Origin: Candidatus Babeliales bacterium | Lineage (GTDB): Bacteria > Babelota > Babeliae > Babelales > JACPOV01 | Length of the DNA: 64,000 nt | NCBI GenBank assembly: GCA_040879965.1 | Contig: JBBDJI010000012.1 | Span: 206,303-270,302 of the forward strand | Direction: 5' to 3' | Shown here: piece after piece, positions 54,305-63,164 of the stretch | Layout of the letters: every line of letters begins with the position of its first letter | Numbering within the stretch: the stretch's first letter is position 1 | Position numbers and translations under genes: made by a program | The notes under the pieces: model-generated | The model's input: only the letters and a program-made list of their open reading frames with translations | Told to the model about the DNA's origin: nothing | The model's database searches: none

Positions 54305-55195
54305 TTAAGATAATTTATCTCGATAAAATTCAATCAATTTTTGCCAGTAAAGAAAATATATTTTTGCTAAATTGTAATTATGAAAATTATTTTTAATCTC
54401 TTCAGATTTTTTTTCTAAAAATTCTTCAGTTACTTCGTGCCAATCCTTAATAATAAGTATTGGTAAATCAAGGAGTAATTCATCGAGCATTGATGTTTTT
54501 AGGATTGGAATAGCTCCCATTAATAGTGCTTCCCAAGTACGATGACAATCAAGACCATTACCTGCAGGACTCAAAATAAATTTGGCCTCTGACATATTTT
54601 GTAAGTATATTTCAAGTTTCTCTGAATATAAATTTTTACAAAAAGATTTATTAGAAAAAAAATTGAATACTTCATTTCTTATTGATGGAGCGGTACCCAC
54701 CCTAAAATTTATTCCCAGTAAATAGTTTTTTTCGATATATAAGTTTTTTAACGTTTTATTAAATACATCGATGTTACCATGAGACCAACATCGATTTGCT
54801 ATGCCAATAGGAATAGGAATAAATTTTTCATTATTCATAATTGTTGGATTTTGTCCAAACCAATAGAGAATTTTTTTATCATATACATAATGTTCGAATT
54901 TTCCTGGTGCTGAATCATCTGAATTATGTGTTATTAAAATGTATTTCTGTTGAATATTAGGGTGAATTTTTGTAAAAAATAGATTTAGATAATCAGTTTT
55001 GACAAAAATAATATCTTTATACTTTATATCTTTAGGATTTAATGATTTATTTGTTTCATCAAAAATATGATTTGCTAGTGCACGAAAAGAATCACCAGAT
55101 ATATATGGAAAACTACTATCTCGAATTTGTGAGTAATTATTGTTCATATAAGTAAAAGAAAGTAGACTTATAATGCACAATAAATAGATATACAT
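54305..55195 (-). CDS. Exported exostosin-like glycosyltransferase
   Basis: Short signal peptide (MYIYLLCIISLLSFTYMNNN), then a GT47/exostosin-like domain: SFPYISGDSFRAL at the N-terminus, KYILITHNSDDSAPG, FIPIPIGIANRCW, and the hallmark ILSPAGNGLDCHRTWEALLM then GAIPILK, the Glu-containing nucleotide-sugar site. Exostosins add hexuronic acid, HexNAc, xylose or galactose. The gene ends near a UXS-like enzyme that could supply UDP-xylose. A damaged paralogue fragment with the same N-terminus lies at 59330-59488. Confidence 0.75.
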   Translation of the reverse strand: MYIYLLCIISLLSFTYMNNNYSQIRDSSFPYISGDSFRALANHIFDETNKSLNPKDIKYKDIIFVKTDYLNLFFTKIHPNIQQKYILITHNSDDSAPGKFEHYVYDKKILYWFGQNPTIMNNEKFIPIPIGIANRCWSHGNIDVFNKTLKNLYIEKNYLLGINFRVGTAPSIRNEVFNFFSNKSFCKNLYSEKLEIYLQNMSEAKFILSPAGNGLDCHRTWEALLMGAIPILKTSMLDELLLDLPILIIKDWHEVTEEFLEKKSEEIKNNFHNYNLAKIYFLYWQKLIEFYRDKLS

Positions 55196-55227
55196 TAGAT
55201 ATGTTCCTCTTATAAAAATTATTTTAC

Positions 55228-56217
55228 TTAACTTTTAAATTCATCGAGTTTTTTAGAATGTATATGAAGATTATTAATTCTATATTTCTTATTTTTATAA
55301 GTTAAAAAAGGAACTTTTCTACCTTGCCAATCTTTTTCCCATTCATAAATAAAATGAGAAGGATTAAAAATACAGCTTTCATTAATAAATCCAGGAAGTG
55401 ATTGACCGTTTCTTGGATCAATTCCTCCTAAATACTGACCCAGTGCTGCACCATCAAAAATAGATTTAAATTCATCAAAATAATTATGGTACGGATCAGA
55501 ATTAACTACCTTCTGGCCGAGCTGATTTTTTAGCTCATGATCATGTACATAATCAGGTATAATTATAGGAAGGAAATCTATAAATTCCTTTCCATATTTT
55601 TCTTTACAATGAGCTAAGATTTCCATGTCATTGAATCCTTGTTTGGCGCGATAAGCAATGAATGAAACAAGTGTATTAATCATCTGTTTAGTTGGTATAT
55701 ATAGAAAACTTGGAATACAACGATTATCATTATCGAAAATAGCTGCAATTCCTTTATATCTTTTTAAAGCATGAAAAATATCACTTATATTTACATAAAG
55801 CATTACATCAGTCTCAAGATGAATTACATGCTCCAAATTTAATTGTGAAATAAGCTCATCAAGATAAAAAAAACGCTCAGTTGCTTTTCGCCAAAAGCCT
55901 TCTCTCCATGAGTTATTTAATGACGAGTTTTCATTAAATTCTTGGTGTTCTTTGCTGTGATGTAATTCTTCACAAAATATTGTGATAATATTATTAGTCG
56001 AAATTATAAAATTATCCCTTTCATCTTTTTTTGCATTTTTATTGATTATCAAGTAAATTGGCGCTTCAGGGTTAAATAAGCGAGCTTGTTCTAATGCAAA
56101 TTTAGTATATGATGGTAATACTGGTCCTACATGAACAAATACAAGAGAATAATCAGTAATTTTTGAATTAATATTAATCCCAAATAAAACTAATAAGAAA
56201 AATATATAATATCTCAT
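55228..56217 (-). CDS. Exported GT-A glycosyltransferase-like protein
   Basis: Signal peptide MRYYIFFLLVLFGININS, then LVFVHVGPVLPSYTKFALEQ (first strand), EAPIYLIINKN, FWRKATERFFYLDELI and HVIHLETDVMLYVN, the acidic metal motif. ALGQYLGGIDPRNG and VPFLTYKNKKYRINNLHIHSK form the end. It looks like a GT8-type or related family with nucleotide sugar donor, but I cannot name the family firmly. It is one base downstream of the next gene upstream in the transcript, so cotranscribed. Confidence 0.65.
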   Translation of the reverse strand: MRYYIFFLLVLFGININSKITDYSLVFVHVGPVLPSYTKFALEQARLFNPEAPIYLIINKNAKKDERDNFIISTNNIITIFCEELHHSKEHQEFNENSSLNNSWREGFWRKATERFFYLDELISQLNLEHVIHLETDVMLYVNISDIFHALKRYKGIAAIFDNDNRCIPSFLYIPTKQMINTLVSFIAYRAKQGFNDMEILAHCKEKYGKEFIDFLPIIIPDYVHDHELKNQLGQKVVNSDPYHNYFDEFKSIFDGAALGQYLGGIDPRNGQSLPGFINESCIFNPSHFIYEWEKDWQGRKVPFLTYKNKKYRINNLHIHSKKLDEFKS

Positions 56218-56218
56218 A

Positions 56219-57088
56219 TTATTCTTTCAGATAGCTATGGCATGAAACATAATCATAATCCAGATATTTATGACAATCTTTTAAGTGAATATTTGCCCAT
56301 TTTAGTTTTCTAATTTTTGCTTGATTTGTTCGTGAAAAAATAAAATTAAAATAAATCTCATATTCAGACATACACGAGCCAAATACCTCTTTTTGATCAA
56401 TACACCTACAAATAGCTTTCCAAGGATCAATTTTGTGATTATTTACTATTGCTCCAAACAAATCAAGAATAACTTCTCTATTGAAAATCATATGATGTGA
56501 AACGCCAGAATGCTGGGAAAATACTTTTTTAAAATTAGGTAATAAACGAGATCCATGATGAAAATAAGGCTCATGATATTCAGTTCCTACATTAAATAAA
56601 GGATTTTCATGAGTATCCTGAAATGATACGGGTTTTAAAAATATTGTGTCTGCATCTACAATGAGAACATTTTCGGATATCTCTGGAATAATTATGGGGG
56701 CATATAATTTAATAAATTGTTGAAATATCCATCCAATTCTTGTTTTTTTTGATTTTAAAAATTCAAATGCTTTTTTTTCATTTCCAAATATTTCAAGGGC
56801 AATTAATTCTTTGTTAAAAGGAAAGTCAGTTTCATTAAACCATTCTGCTTTTTCAGTAAATTTCTTTGATGAAACTGTAATAATTCTTCGAACTCCTTCA
56901 ATGTTATTACGGGCTCCTTCTATGACCATGTTTAAGGTAGGAAGGTCTTTTTCATGTACTGGTATAACAACATCAATTGGCCCCTTGCTAAAAAAATATG
57001 CAGTCGTATTAGTATTAACTATGAACCCAAATAAAATTAAATATAAATAAAAAAAATTGTATTTATTGGCAATTTTTGAATAGTCCAT
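56219..57088 (-). CDS. Exported DUF6492-like glycosyltransferase
   Basis: A signal-anchor near the N-terminus (FFYLYLILFGFIVNTNTTAYF). Then PIDVVIPVHEKDLPTLNMVI, RRIITVSSKKF, IGWIFQQFIKLYAPI, NVLIVDADTIFLKPVSF (DxD) and HSGVSHHMIFNREVILDLF. These are the marks of the DUF6492 family, GT-A-like proteins in glycan clusters. No ribosome site is strong. A decayed relative's N-terminal fragment lies at 59112-59333. Confidence 0.72.
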   Translation of the reverse strand: MDYSKIANKYNFFYLYLILFGFIVNTNTTAYFFSKGPIDVVIPVHEKDLPTLNMVIEGARNNIEGVRRIITVSSKKFTEKAEWFNETDFPFNKELIALEIFGNEKKAFEFLKSKKTRIGWIFQQFIKLYAPIIIPEISENVLIVDADTIFLKPVSFQDTHENPLFNVGTEYHEPYFHHGSRLLPNFKKVFSQHSGVSHHMIFNREVILDLFGAIVNNHKIDPWKAICRCIDQKEVFGSCMSEYEIYFNFIFSRTNQAKIRKLKWANIHLKDCHKYLDYDYVSCHSYLKE

Positions 57089-57119
57089 TATTACTCACTT
57101 ATAAAATACTCTTCTTTAT

Positions 57120-57710
57120 TCAGCTGCTATAATTTTCAGGGATATATGCGACCATGATATTATTTGGATATTCGCCATGATCACCACCATCGATATAAGT
57201 AATAATATATAAAGGATTTATTTCTTTTATTTTTTCAATTATTTGCTCTTTAGTAATAAAATCAAAGAGTAGCATATTACAACAATGCATATCATCAATA
57301 AGTATAGTATGCGTTTTTATATGATGCTGCTTAATCTGTTCTAATTCTTCAAGTAGAGGCGTATTTTTTTTTTGCTGAGGATCCGGCCATCCATTATGTC
57401 CATCAAGCCAGAATGTTATAGGTTCTTGAATATTTCTAATAACATTTAATAAGATCTTTCCTGAATCTCCATGCCAAATATGTACATTCGAATTTTGTTT
57501 GAATTTTTTTTTGGCTTCACTAAAAAACTTTTCATTAATTTCAATTGAGTGAATTTCCCTAAACCCTGCTCTTAACGCAAAACGAATCCCATCACCAGAA
57601 AACGTACCAGTTTCTACAAAATATTTATTTGGAAATGCTTCAAACCCTTCAGGTCCCATGTTTGCAGTAATAAGACTAAAAGATAGTAAGAAAAATAAAT
57701 AAATCATCAT
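57120..57710 (-). CDS. Exported SAM-dependent methyltransferase-like protein
   Basis: Signal peptide MMIYLFFLLSFSLITA (ATG ATG start after AAAGGAGC). Then FVETGTFSGDGIRFALRAGF (motif I-like), EIHSIEINEKFFSEA, VHIWHGDSGKIL, ITFWLDGHNGWPDP and TILIDDMHCCNMLLFDF. It is a short class I methyltransferase-like fold (196 aa) related to proteins with the WLDGH motif. The SAM-binding motif is kept. It is the first gene of the three-gene run with the DUF6492-like and GT-A-like genes. Confidence 0.72.
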   Translation of the reverse strand: MMIYLFFLLSFSLITANMGPEGFEAFPNKYFVETGTFSGDGIRFALRAGFREIHSIEINEKFFSEAKKKFKQNSNVHIWHGDSGKILLNVIRNIQEPITFWLDGHNGWPDPQQKKNTPLLEELEQIKQHHIKTHTILIDDMHCCNMLLFDFITKEQIIEKIKEINPLYIITYIDGGDHGEYPNNIMVAYIPENYSS

Positions 57711-57775
57711 GCTCCTTTAAATTTTAAGAATACTTTAAAAAGTTTAACTACTGATTGTTTAAAAAATCAACATTT

Positions 57776-58744
57776 TTAACCTCCTAATAAGGTAATTTCA
57801 TCGATAATGGGCTTCCATTGATTATTTATTTGTTCCCAGTGACCTTTTTGGGGAGAAATCTCTAACATATATTTTGCAATTTTTGCTGCTACATATGAAA
57901 AATTCGATTGAGGCCGAATTAAACAATCAAATTTAGTCATAGCAAAAAAATCTTCTAATAATGTTACTTTTTTTTCTCTACAAGAAAATTTTACGTTTTT
58001 ATAATTTTCAAATTTTTTTTTAAAATATTCTGTTAATATTTGAGGATTTTCATCATCGGTAAAAATATATATGTATAGCTTGAAATCTTGAAATAAATGA
58101 ATACAATATATTATTTGCTTAATATAAAATGATTTAGGAGGGAACTTAAGTAAATCTTTAAAATCTACATATTCATAAGGATTATGTACAGCATTTTCAA
58201 TGTCAGATAATAATGGGCCATCTCCTCTACGAATATGGACTGCGATGCAAATATGATCATTAGGTAAAGGAAAATTTAATAGGTCTTTATTTATTGGTTG
58301 AATTGTTTTTTGTATTTCCGTTAAAAAATCTGGATTTTTCCAATCGACATCAAAATGTATCCATTTATTGTTAATTGGTGATAAATGTTCTGATTCGAAT
58401 TCACTAAAATAAGGAACAACATACACACAATTGGCTTTGGTATCTATAATCAAGTTTTCTTTAGTAAGAGTAAGCTCTTTTTTGACTACATGAGAACGAT
58501 AAGAACTTCTAGGGTTTTCAATTTTGTGTAACATTAATTGATCAGAATATTGGAAATTTTTATACAATAAGGGAATTTTATATTGAAATGATAGCCACTT
58601 TGCATGCAAATATGCCAATAAATTATCTCCAAATCTTCCTCCACTAAATTCATAAGTAATTTTAGCTGTCTCATTATTGGGAAATATTATACTCAAAAAA
58701 CAACTTGAAAATGTTAGAGCAAGATACAAATAAAAATTCTTCAA
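57776..58744 (-). CDS. Exported GT11/GT23-like fucosyltransferase-type protein
   Basis: Signal peptide in MKNFYLYLALTFSSCFLSII. Then ITYEFSGGRFGDNLLAYLHA (the GG-x-G-D/N start motif of GT11-like enzymes), ICIAVHIRRGDGPLL (HxRRGD at about 170-175, the GDP-sugar motif), IYIFTDDENP, and LLEDFFAMTKFDCLIRPQSN then FSYVAAKIAKY at the end. It probably transfers fucose from GDP-fucose. A close relative with a different anchor lies at 59581. The acceptor is unknown. Confidence 0.8.
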   Translation of the reverse strand: MKNFYLYLALTFSSCFLSIIFPNNETAKITYEFSGGRFGDNLLAYLHAKWLSFQYKIPLLYKNFQYSDQLMLHKIENPRSSYRSHVVKKELTLTKENLIIDTKANCVYVVPYFSEFESEHLSPINNKWIHFDVDWKNPDFLTEIQKTIQPINKDLLNFPLPNDHICIAVHIRRGDGPLLSDIENAVHNPYEYVDFKDLLKFPPKSFYIKQIIYCIHLFQDFKLYIYIFTDDENPQILTEYFKKKFENYKNVKFSCREKKVTLLEDFFAMTKFDCLIRPQSNFSYVAAKIAKYMLEISPQKGHWEQINNQWKPIIDEITLLGG

Positions 58745-58765
58745 ATTCTAATTACCCCAGTTTTT

Positions 58766-59098
58766 CTATTTAATAACTCGCTTTTTATATAGCAATCCTA
58801 GATCTTTTTTCTCATCAAAAAAGTTAAACCTATAATTAATAATGTCTTCAATATTATTCAAAAAGTTTTCTTTATTTAAACAAATATTAAATACATTTTT
58901 TAAAATACTATTTTTTTCTAATCTAAATGCATATACATTTTCTTGTATAGCAAATTGCTTTTCATTAAAGCAACTTTTATCAATATTTAAATAAAATGCG
59001 TAAGCTTTTGTTTTATCCAGTATTTGCGCACATGAAATACTATCAAAGAAATTCTCAAAGTAATAAGACTTATTTAAAATCAGTAAGCTCAGGAACAA
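58766..59098 (-). pseudogene. Decayed glycosyltransferase-like fragment
   Basis: A frame without a good start (TTG at 59098 at best) reads YYFENFFDSISCAQILDKTK, YAFYLNIDKSCFNEKQFA, and FFDEKKDLGLLYKKRVIK. It looks like a C-terminal half of an island protein. The family is not recognised. It lies directly after two other fragments on the same strand. Confidence 0.45.
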
Positions 59099-59111
59099 GA
59101 GTAGAAAGTGG

Positions 59112-59333
59112 TTATGAATTTATGACATCTACTGGCAGGCAAATCACATCTTCATTGTAATTATTATCGAAAAATAATTTTTTACTAAAAACCCAAATTT
59201 TTCTATAACTTTTTACATATTGAATAATTGATCTTATTGTTTTTTGCAATATTTCGGGGTTTTCATCGTGTGCAATAATGACTACATCGATTGCGGTTAT
59301 ATTTTTATATGTAGAAAATTGTGGTTCTTTCAA
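59112..59333 (-). pseudogene. N-terminal fragment of a DUF6492-like glycosyltransferase
   Basis: Frame starting near TTG 59333 reads ITAIDVVIIAHDENPEILQK, TIRSIIQYVKSYRKIWVFS, and ends prematurely at VINS. It matches the first 70 residues of the DUF6492-like gene at 56219 (IDVVIPVHEKD...RRIITVSSKKF). The DxD half is lost. Confidence 0.5.
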
Positions 59334-59488
59334 TTCGGGAAATCGAGCCTTGCTTTAGCATACCTATCAACTACATTAAAAATATAATCAGCTAAACAGT
59401 GAAATGTATTTCCAGTTATGTAAGGAAAGCTTGATTTGGAATCTTCTTTTGTTATTATATTTAAAAAAATAAAAAAAAGTAATAATAT
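59330..59488 (-). pseudogene. N-terminal fragment of an exostosin-like gene with lost start
   Basis: Frame from ATA 59488 gives ILLLFFIFLNIITKEDSK, then SSFPYITGNTFHCLADYIF and a stop. It matches the N-terminus of the intact exostosin-like gene at 54305-55195 (SSFPYISGDSFRALANHIF). The signal peptide survives but the ATG is now ATA. It runs out of frame into the next fragment. Confidence 0.55.
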
Positions 59489-59580
59489 CTAATTTTTATT
59501 TTTTATATTTTCCTAATTTTTAAAAACAAATTGATTATACTATTTAAGAATAATTAAAATTTAGAGAGATTTTGAAGGAT

Positions 59581-60486
59581 ATGATTAAATTTTTTATAAG
59601 TCGATTAAGTAATAAGTATTTAGGGCTATGTTTTTTAATAATTATATATATTTTTTTTATTTGTTCATTTTTTTATAATTATGCAAAATTTGCCATAACT
59701 TATGAAATTTCAGGAGGAAGATTAGGTGATCAATTAATTTATTATTGTATTGCAAAAAACCTCTCTATAAAACATAATATACCTTTTTTTTATAGGCCAT
59801 TTAAATATTCTGATAAATTAATGTTATCAAGCCTTGATAATCAACTTAATGAAAAGGATTTGCAAAAATATGAAATTGTTAAAATTGGTAGTGAAGTACC
59901 TCATATTTTAAATCAGAGCAATAAAGAAAATATATTATATTTAGTTTCATTTCAGCATTGGCATACTTCTTCAAAGGATCCTAAATGGTATGGAGTTAAC
60001 TCAACGAAAGAGTTTCGTCGTTTGCTAAAAAAACTTATTTTACCCAAAGTTCCAATACAAACAATTAAGTTGCCCCAAAATACCATAATAGTTGCAGTTC
60101 ATGTTAGAACTGGTGAAGGATATGATTCGGTAATTTTAACCGCTAATCATACAGAAAAATTTCCAAAAGATGAGTTTTACATCAAACAAATTAATAAGAT
60201 AAAAAATCATTATAAAAATAAAAAAATATACTTTCATATTTTTACTGATGCAATAAACCCAGAATTATTATTGAAAAAGTATAAAAGTATATTTTCAGAT
60301 CCATTTTTAACTTTTGGAATAAGAAAAGAAAAGGAATCATGGAAATCAAATATTTTAAATGACCTTTTTTCAATGGCAAATTGTGATTGTTTAATTCGAC
60401 CAAAATCTGGTTTTTCGGTAATTTCACAAGTTATTGGAAATCATAATATTATATTTTATCCTGGAGGAGAAATTTTTAATTATTAA
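59581..60486 (+). CDS. Membrane-anchored GT11-like fucosyltransferase-type protein
   Basis: Membrane helix at about 15-33 (KYLGLCFLIIIYIFFICSFF), then AITYEISGGRLGDQLIYYCI, TIIVAVHVRTGEGYD (HxRxGE, GDP-sugar motif), FHIFTDAINP and DLFSMANCDCLIRPKSGFSV. It is homologous along its length to the minus-strand gene 57776-58744. Start is uncertain: ATG 59581, or TTG 59572 with AGAGAG in front. It is the only plus-strand gene inside this part of the island. No signal-peptidase site is obvious, so it may remain anchored. Confidence 0.75.
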   Translation: MIKFFISRLSNKYLGLCFLIIIYIFFICSFFYNYAKFAITYEISGGRLGDQLIYYCIAKNLSIKHNIPFFYRPFKYSDKLMLSSLDNQLNEKDLQKYEIVKIGSEVPHILNQSNKENILYLVSFQHWHTSSKDPKWYGVNSTKEFRRLLKKLILPKVPIQTIKLPQNTIIVAVHVRTGEGYDSVILTANHTEKFPKDEFYIKQINKIKNHYKNKKIYFHIFTDAINPELLLKKYKSIFSDPFLTFGIRKEKESWKSNILNDLFSMANCDCLIRPKSGFSVISQVIGNHNIIFYPGGEIFNY

Positions 60487-60493
60487 TTAATAT

Positions 60494-60641
60494 TTAATAA
60501 CCAATAAAAGAATTATGATGATAAACAAAAGTATAAATTTCTTCTGGATCAATAAGTGTTTTATCTGGCAAACAAATGGAATATAATGGAAAAATATAAC
60601 TTGCTAATTGGATGACGATAAGGATTAAAATTTTTTTTCAT
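60494..60641 (-). pseudogene. Short exported ORF with frameshift in an A8 tract at the start
   Basis: ATG 60641 with AAAGGA upstream is followed by eight A residues. As written, the frame from the ATG stops early. With seven A residues it would read MKKILILIVIQLASYIF, then PLYSICLPDKTLIDPEEIYTF and YHHNSFIGY, a signal peptide and a 30-residue mature part. Either a slippage-regulated small exported protein or the beginning of a decayed gene. Confidence 0.5.
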
Positions 60642-60652
60642 ATTTTTCCTTT

Positions 60653-61354
60653 TTAAAGATTGATTTTTTTATAAATTTCATCAGCACCAGTACGTTTTAC
60701 GAGTTGGTATCCTTTTTTTAATAAATAATTATAAATGTATGGCTCATTATAATTATTTTCAACATCAATGATATTTATAATTATTTTGCTAAAATCAATC
60801 GATTTTAAGATATCTAATTCACCACCTTCTGTGTCAATGCTTAAATAATCGATGTATCGTATATCATATTTTTCTAAGATTGTATTAAGCGTATAACAAG
60901 GTATTACTATGATTTTTTTAGTCCCTCCATAAAGGGCTAACTCTCGATTAATTCGTTCTATATGTCGTGGATCATATTTTTTAATTAACCCACTAAGCAT
61001 ATCAGTACGTTCAGTGATACCTTGAATGGCTAAAAATTGAGCTAGTTCTTCTTGCGATCCTATGCATGCATTAATACATGTACAAGATCGATTTTTTTGA
61101 AGAATTTTGAATGCTGATGGTAGTGGTTCGAAGCAAATACCTTTCCAACCTAAATGTTTTTCAAAAAAATATGTATTGCTATAAGTTATACCGTCATTGG
61201 CACCAATATCGATAAAAAAACCTTTTTTATCATCTTTAAAAAATTGCTCATAAATAAATTGATCTTGGTTATTTTGACTATAAAATTGTGTATTCGTTGT
61301 TTGATAATATAATCCAAAAATTATTAAAAAAAAGAAATATTTAGATTTTTTCAT
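60653..61354 (-). CDS. Exported FkbM-type methyltransferase
   Basis: Start ATG 61354, three bases after the stop of the upstream gene. A hydrophobic signal (YFFFLIIFGLYYQTTNT) precedes NQDQFIYEQFF, then GFFIDIGANDGITYSNTYFF (motif I), GICFEPLPSAFKIL, DYLSIDTEGGELDIL (the I-D-T-E-G-x-E FkbM signature) and NIIDVENNY. It methylates sugars or related groups with SAM. Cotranscribed with the GT2 gene before it. It resembles FkbM proteins that work with surface glycans, except for export. Confidence 0.85.
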   Translation of the reverse strand: MKKSKYFFFLIIFGLYYQTTNTQFYSQNNQDQFIYEQFFKDDKKGFFIDIGANDGITYSNTYFFEKHLGWKGICFEPLPSAFKILQKNRSCTCINACIGSQEELAQFLAIQGITERTDMLSGLIKKYDPRHIERINRELALYGGTKKIIVIPCYTLNTILEKYDIRYIDYLSIDTEGGELDILKSIDFSKIIINIIDVENNYNEPYIYNYLLKKGYQLVKRTGADEIYKKINL

Positions 61355-61356
61355 TT

Positions 61357-62313
61357 TTACTTTTCCCAATTAATATCCCAGATATCAAGTTCTTTAAAAT
61401 ATTTTTTTCCATATTGAATAAACCAATTAAGTACTTGTTCTTTTCGCCATAATACAGGTTTATTAAAAACAGAGAAATCTAAAAACTCATATCCTTCAAA
61501 CCATTCTTTAGGTGCAGAGAGTGTTTTTAGTGCTTTTTCATCTTTGCTCGGAGCATATCGCTTGTTAATTTCCAAACTAGATTTATCTGGTTCTCTTATT
61601 CGCTCTAAGCAGCGATACCAAGCTTGTTTGATGAGTAAATTTTTCCAGTTCACAAATTGGAAATGCATAAAACCATATTGATATCCAGGAATTCTATAAG
61701 TTTTACCGTTAAGGTTTTGTGGTATTCTGCTTGCATGAAGCCAGTTTTTTTCATAAGAACAATGTTTATCATCGCAAAAAATTATAGATTTATATAACCA
61801 TGACCAGCAGCTATCATCGCACCGGTAATGATAAATATCTCGCCATAATTGAATCCAGACCATTTCAATTTTTTCACCTGTTTGTAAAGAAAGAATTTGA
61901 TTGCGTAAATAATTATTTTTCATGCAATTAGCAGTGAATATTTCATCAGCATCGATTACAATAAAATGAGTACCACCAATTTGCCTACCGGCTTTTAGTA
62001 ACAATTGTGAATTATCACTTTCGTTACCAGATTCACGGGTAGACTGTTTCTGTGTTAAAATTTTTTCAATATTCAATTGTTCAGCTAAAGAACAAACAAT
62101 AAAAAGAGAATCATCAGAAGAAGCATCATCAAGTACAACAATTGCATCAGTATAACAAGAGAGTGCGCGTAAATATTGTTCTATGATATTTTCTTCATTA
62201 CGTACTTGGACAAGACCTATTATTTTGGATTGTTTTGTAAAAGAAAAAAGGTATTGCGGTAAAATAGTTAAGCTTATTACTAGAGAAATAAAAATAACCT
62301 TAGATTGTTTCAT
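61357..62313 (-). CDS. Exported GT2-family glycosyltransferase
   Basis: Signal peptide (1-24, ending QYLFSF). Then KIIGLVQVRNEENIIEQYLR, AIVVLDDASSDDSL, FIVIDADEIFTANCM (DxD), and IPGYQYGFMHFQFVNWKNLL. This is the GT2 group with beta-1,4-glucosyltransferase-like features (QVRNEE...VIDADE). Many Trp and Cys residues lie in the second half (CDDSCWSW, CDDKHCSYEKNW). The upstream gene ends 12 bases before. Specificity unknown. Confidence 0.82.
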   Translation of the reverse strand: MKQSKVIFISLVISLTILPQYLFSFTKQSKIIGLVQVRNEENIIEQYLRALSCYTDAIVVLDDASSDDSLFIVCSLAEQLNIEKILTQKQSTRESGNESDNSQLLLKAGRQIGGTHFIVIDADEIFTANCMKNNYLRNQILSLQTGEKIEMVWIQLWRDIYHYRCDDSCWSWLYKSIIFCDDKHCSYEKNWLHASRIPQNLNGKTYRIPGYQYGFMHFQFVNWKNLLIKQAWYRCLERIREPDKSSLEINKRYAPSKDEKALKTLSAPKEWFEGYEFLDFSVFNKPVLWRKEQVLNWFIQYGKKYFKELDIWDINWEK

Positions 62314-62325
62314 ATATTTTTTCCT

Positions 62326-63078
62326 CTAAGAATAAGTTATAAAGAAATTATTTATTTTTCTTTGTTTATATAGCCTTTCATCATCCTGCCAAAATTTCAT
62401 ATTTTTTACGTATAGCTTTTCAGATTGAGCTTTTTCAGTTTCCGGATAACGATGTAAAAATAATGTTTGGTAATATAATTTTTCTTTTTTTAACTTACGA
62501 GAAACTTCTGCTAGTTCATTATCACAATAAAAAGCTTTATATTCTGGGTAATAAACGTATCCAAATGCGAGATAATAATTTATTCCCATAATGGGATAGG
62601 TATTGAAATTTTTTGGATCGCGTCCATCAGAAAAATTTAGTACACCATCAAAATCAGGGAAATGAGTAAGCATTTCTTGTACAATAATCTCATCGAATTT
62701 ATCTACTACCGGCTCCATATCATCACTAGTGACGATAAGAATATCAAATTGATCTATATATTTATCAATATCTTTATTATAAGCTTCAATTTTGGATCGA
62801 TTTCTAGAAAATGTATAGGTTAAATGGGGGAATTTATCCAATATTTCTATTACTTTTGGGTTGTTCATTGTTGAGTCATCTATATCACACGAAATTAAAA
62901 AATGATAAGGAATTTCTTTTGAAAGTTTCTCGAAATAAAGATTAAGAAACTCGAAAAATTGCTTTGGTCTGGAACGAGTGGGAATTTTTATTAATAACCG
63001 AGGAATGTTTTCAGATGCAGTTAGATCAATTGAAGTAAACAAAAAAAAAGTAAATAGAAAAAATATTTTTTTTAACAC
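62326..63078 (-). CDS. Exported glycosyltransferase-like protein
   Basis: Signal peptide MLKKIFFLFTFFLFTSIDLTA, then LLIKIPTRSRPKQFFEFLNLY, PYHFLISCDIDDSTM and FDILIVTSDDMEPVV, two acidic motifs that fit a GT-A fold. GYVYYPEYKAFYCDNEL and LFLHRYPETE follow. It resembles a small GT2-like group in glycan clusters. It is first in the operon running to 60653. Divergent from the deoxynucleoside kinase at 63165. Family is not firmly known. Confidence 0.65.
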   Translation of the reverse strand: MLKKIFFLFTFFLFTSIDLTASENIPRLLIKIPTRSRPKQFFEFLNLYFEKLSKEIPYHFLISCDIDDSTMNNPKVIEILDKFPHLTYTFSRNRSKIEAYNKDIDKYIDQFDILIVTSDDMEPVVDKFDEIIVQEMLTHFPDFDGVLNFSDGRDPKNFNTYPIMGINYYLAFGYVYYPEYKAFYCDNELAEVSRKLKKEKLYYQTLFLHRYPETEKAQSEKLYVKNMKFWQDDERLYKQRKINNFFITYS

Positions 63079-63164
63079 TTGCCTCTCCTTTTATTTTTAT
63101 TATCCTATGACTTTTATTGAAAATCACAAGTGCTTTATTAATTTCTATAATAAAAGGTAAAAAT

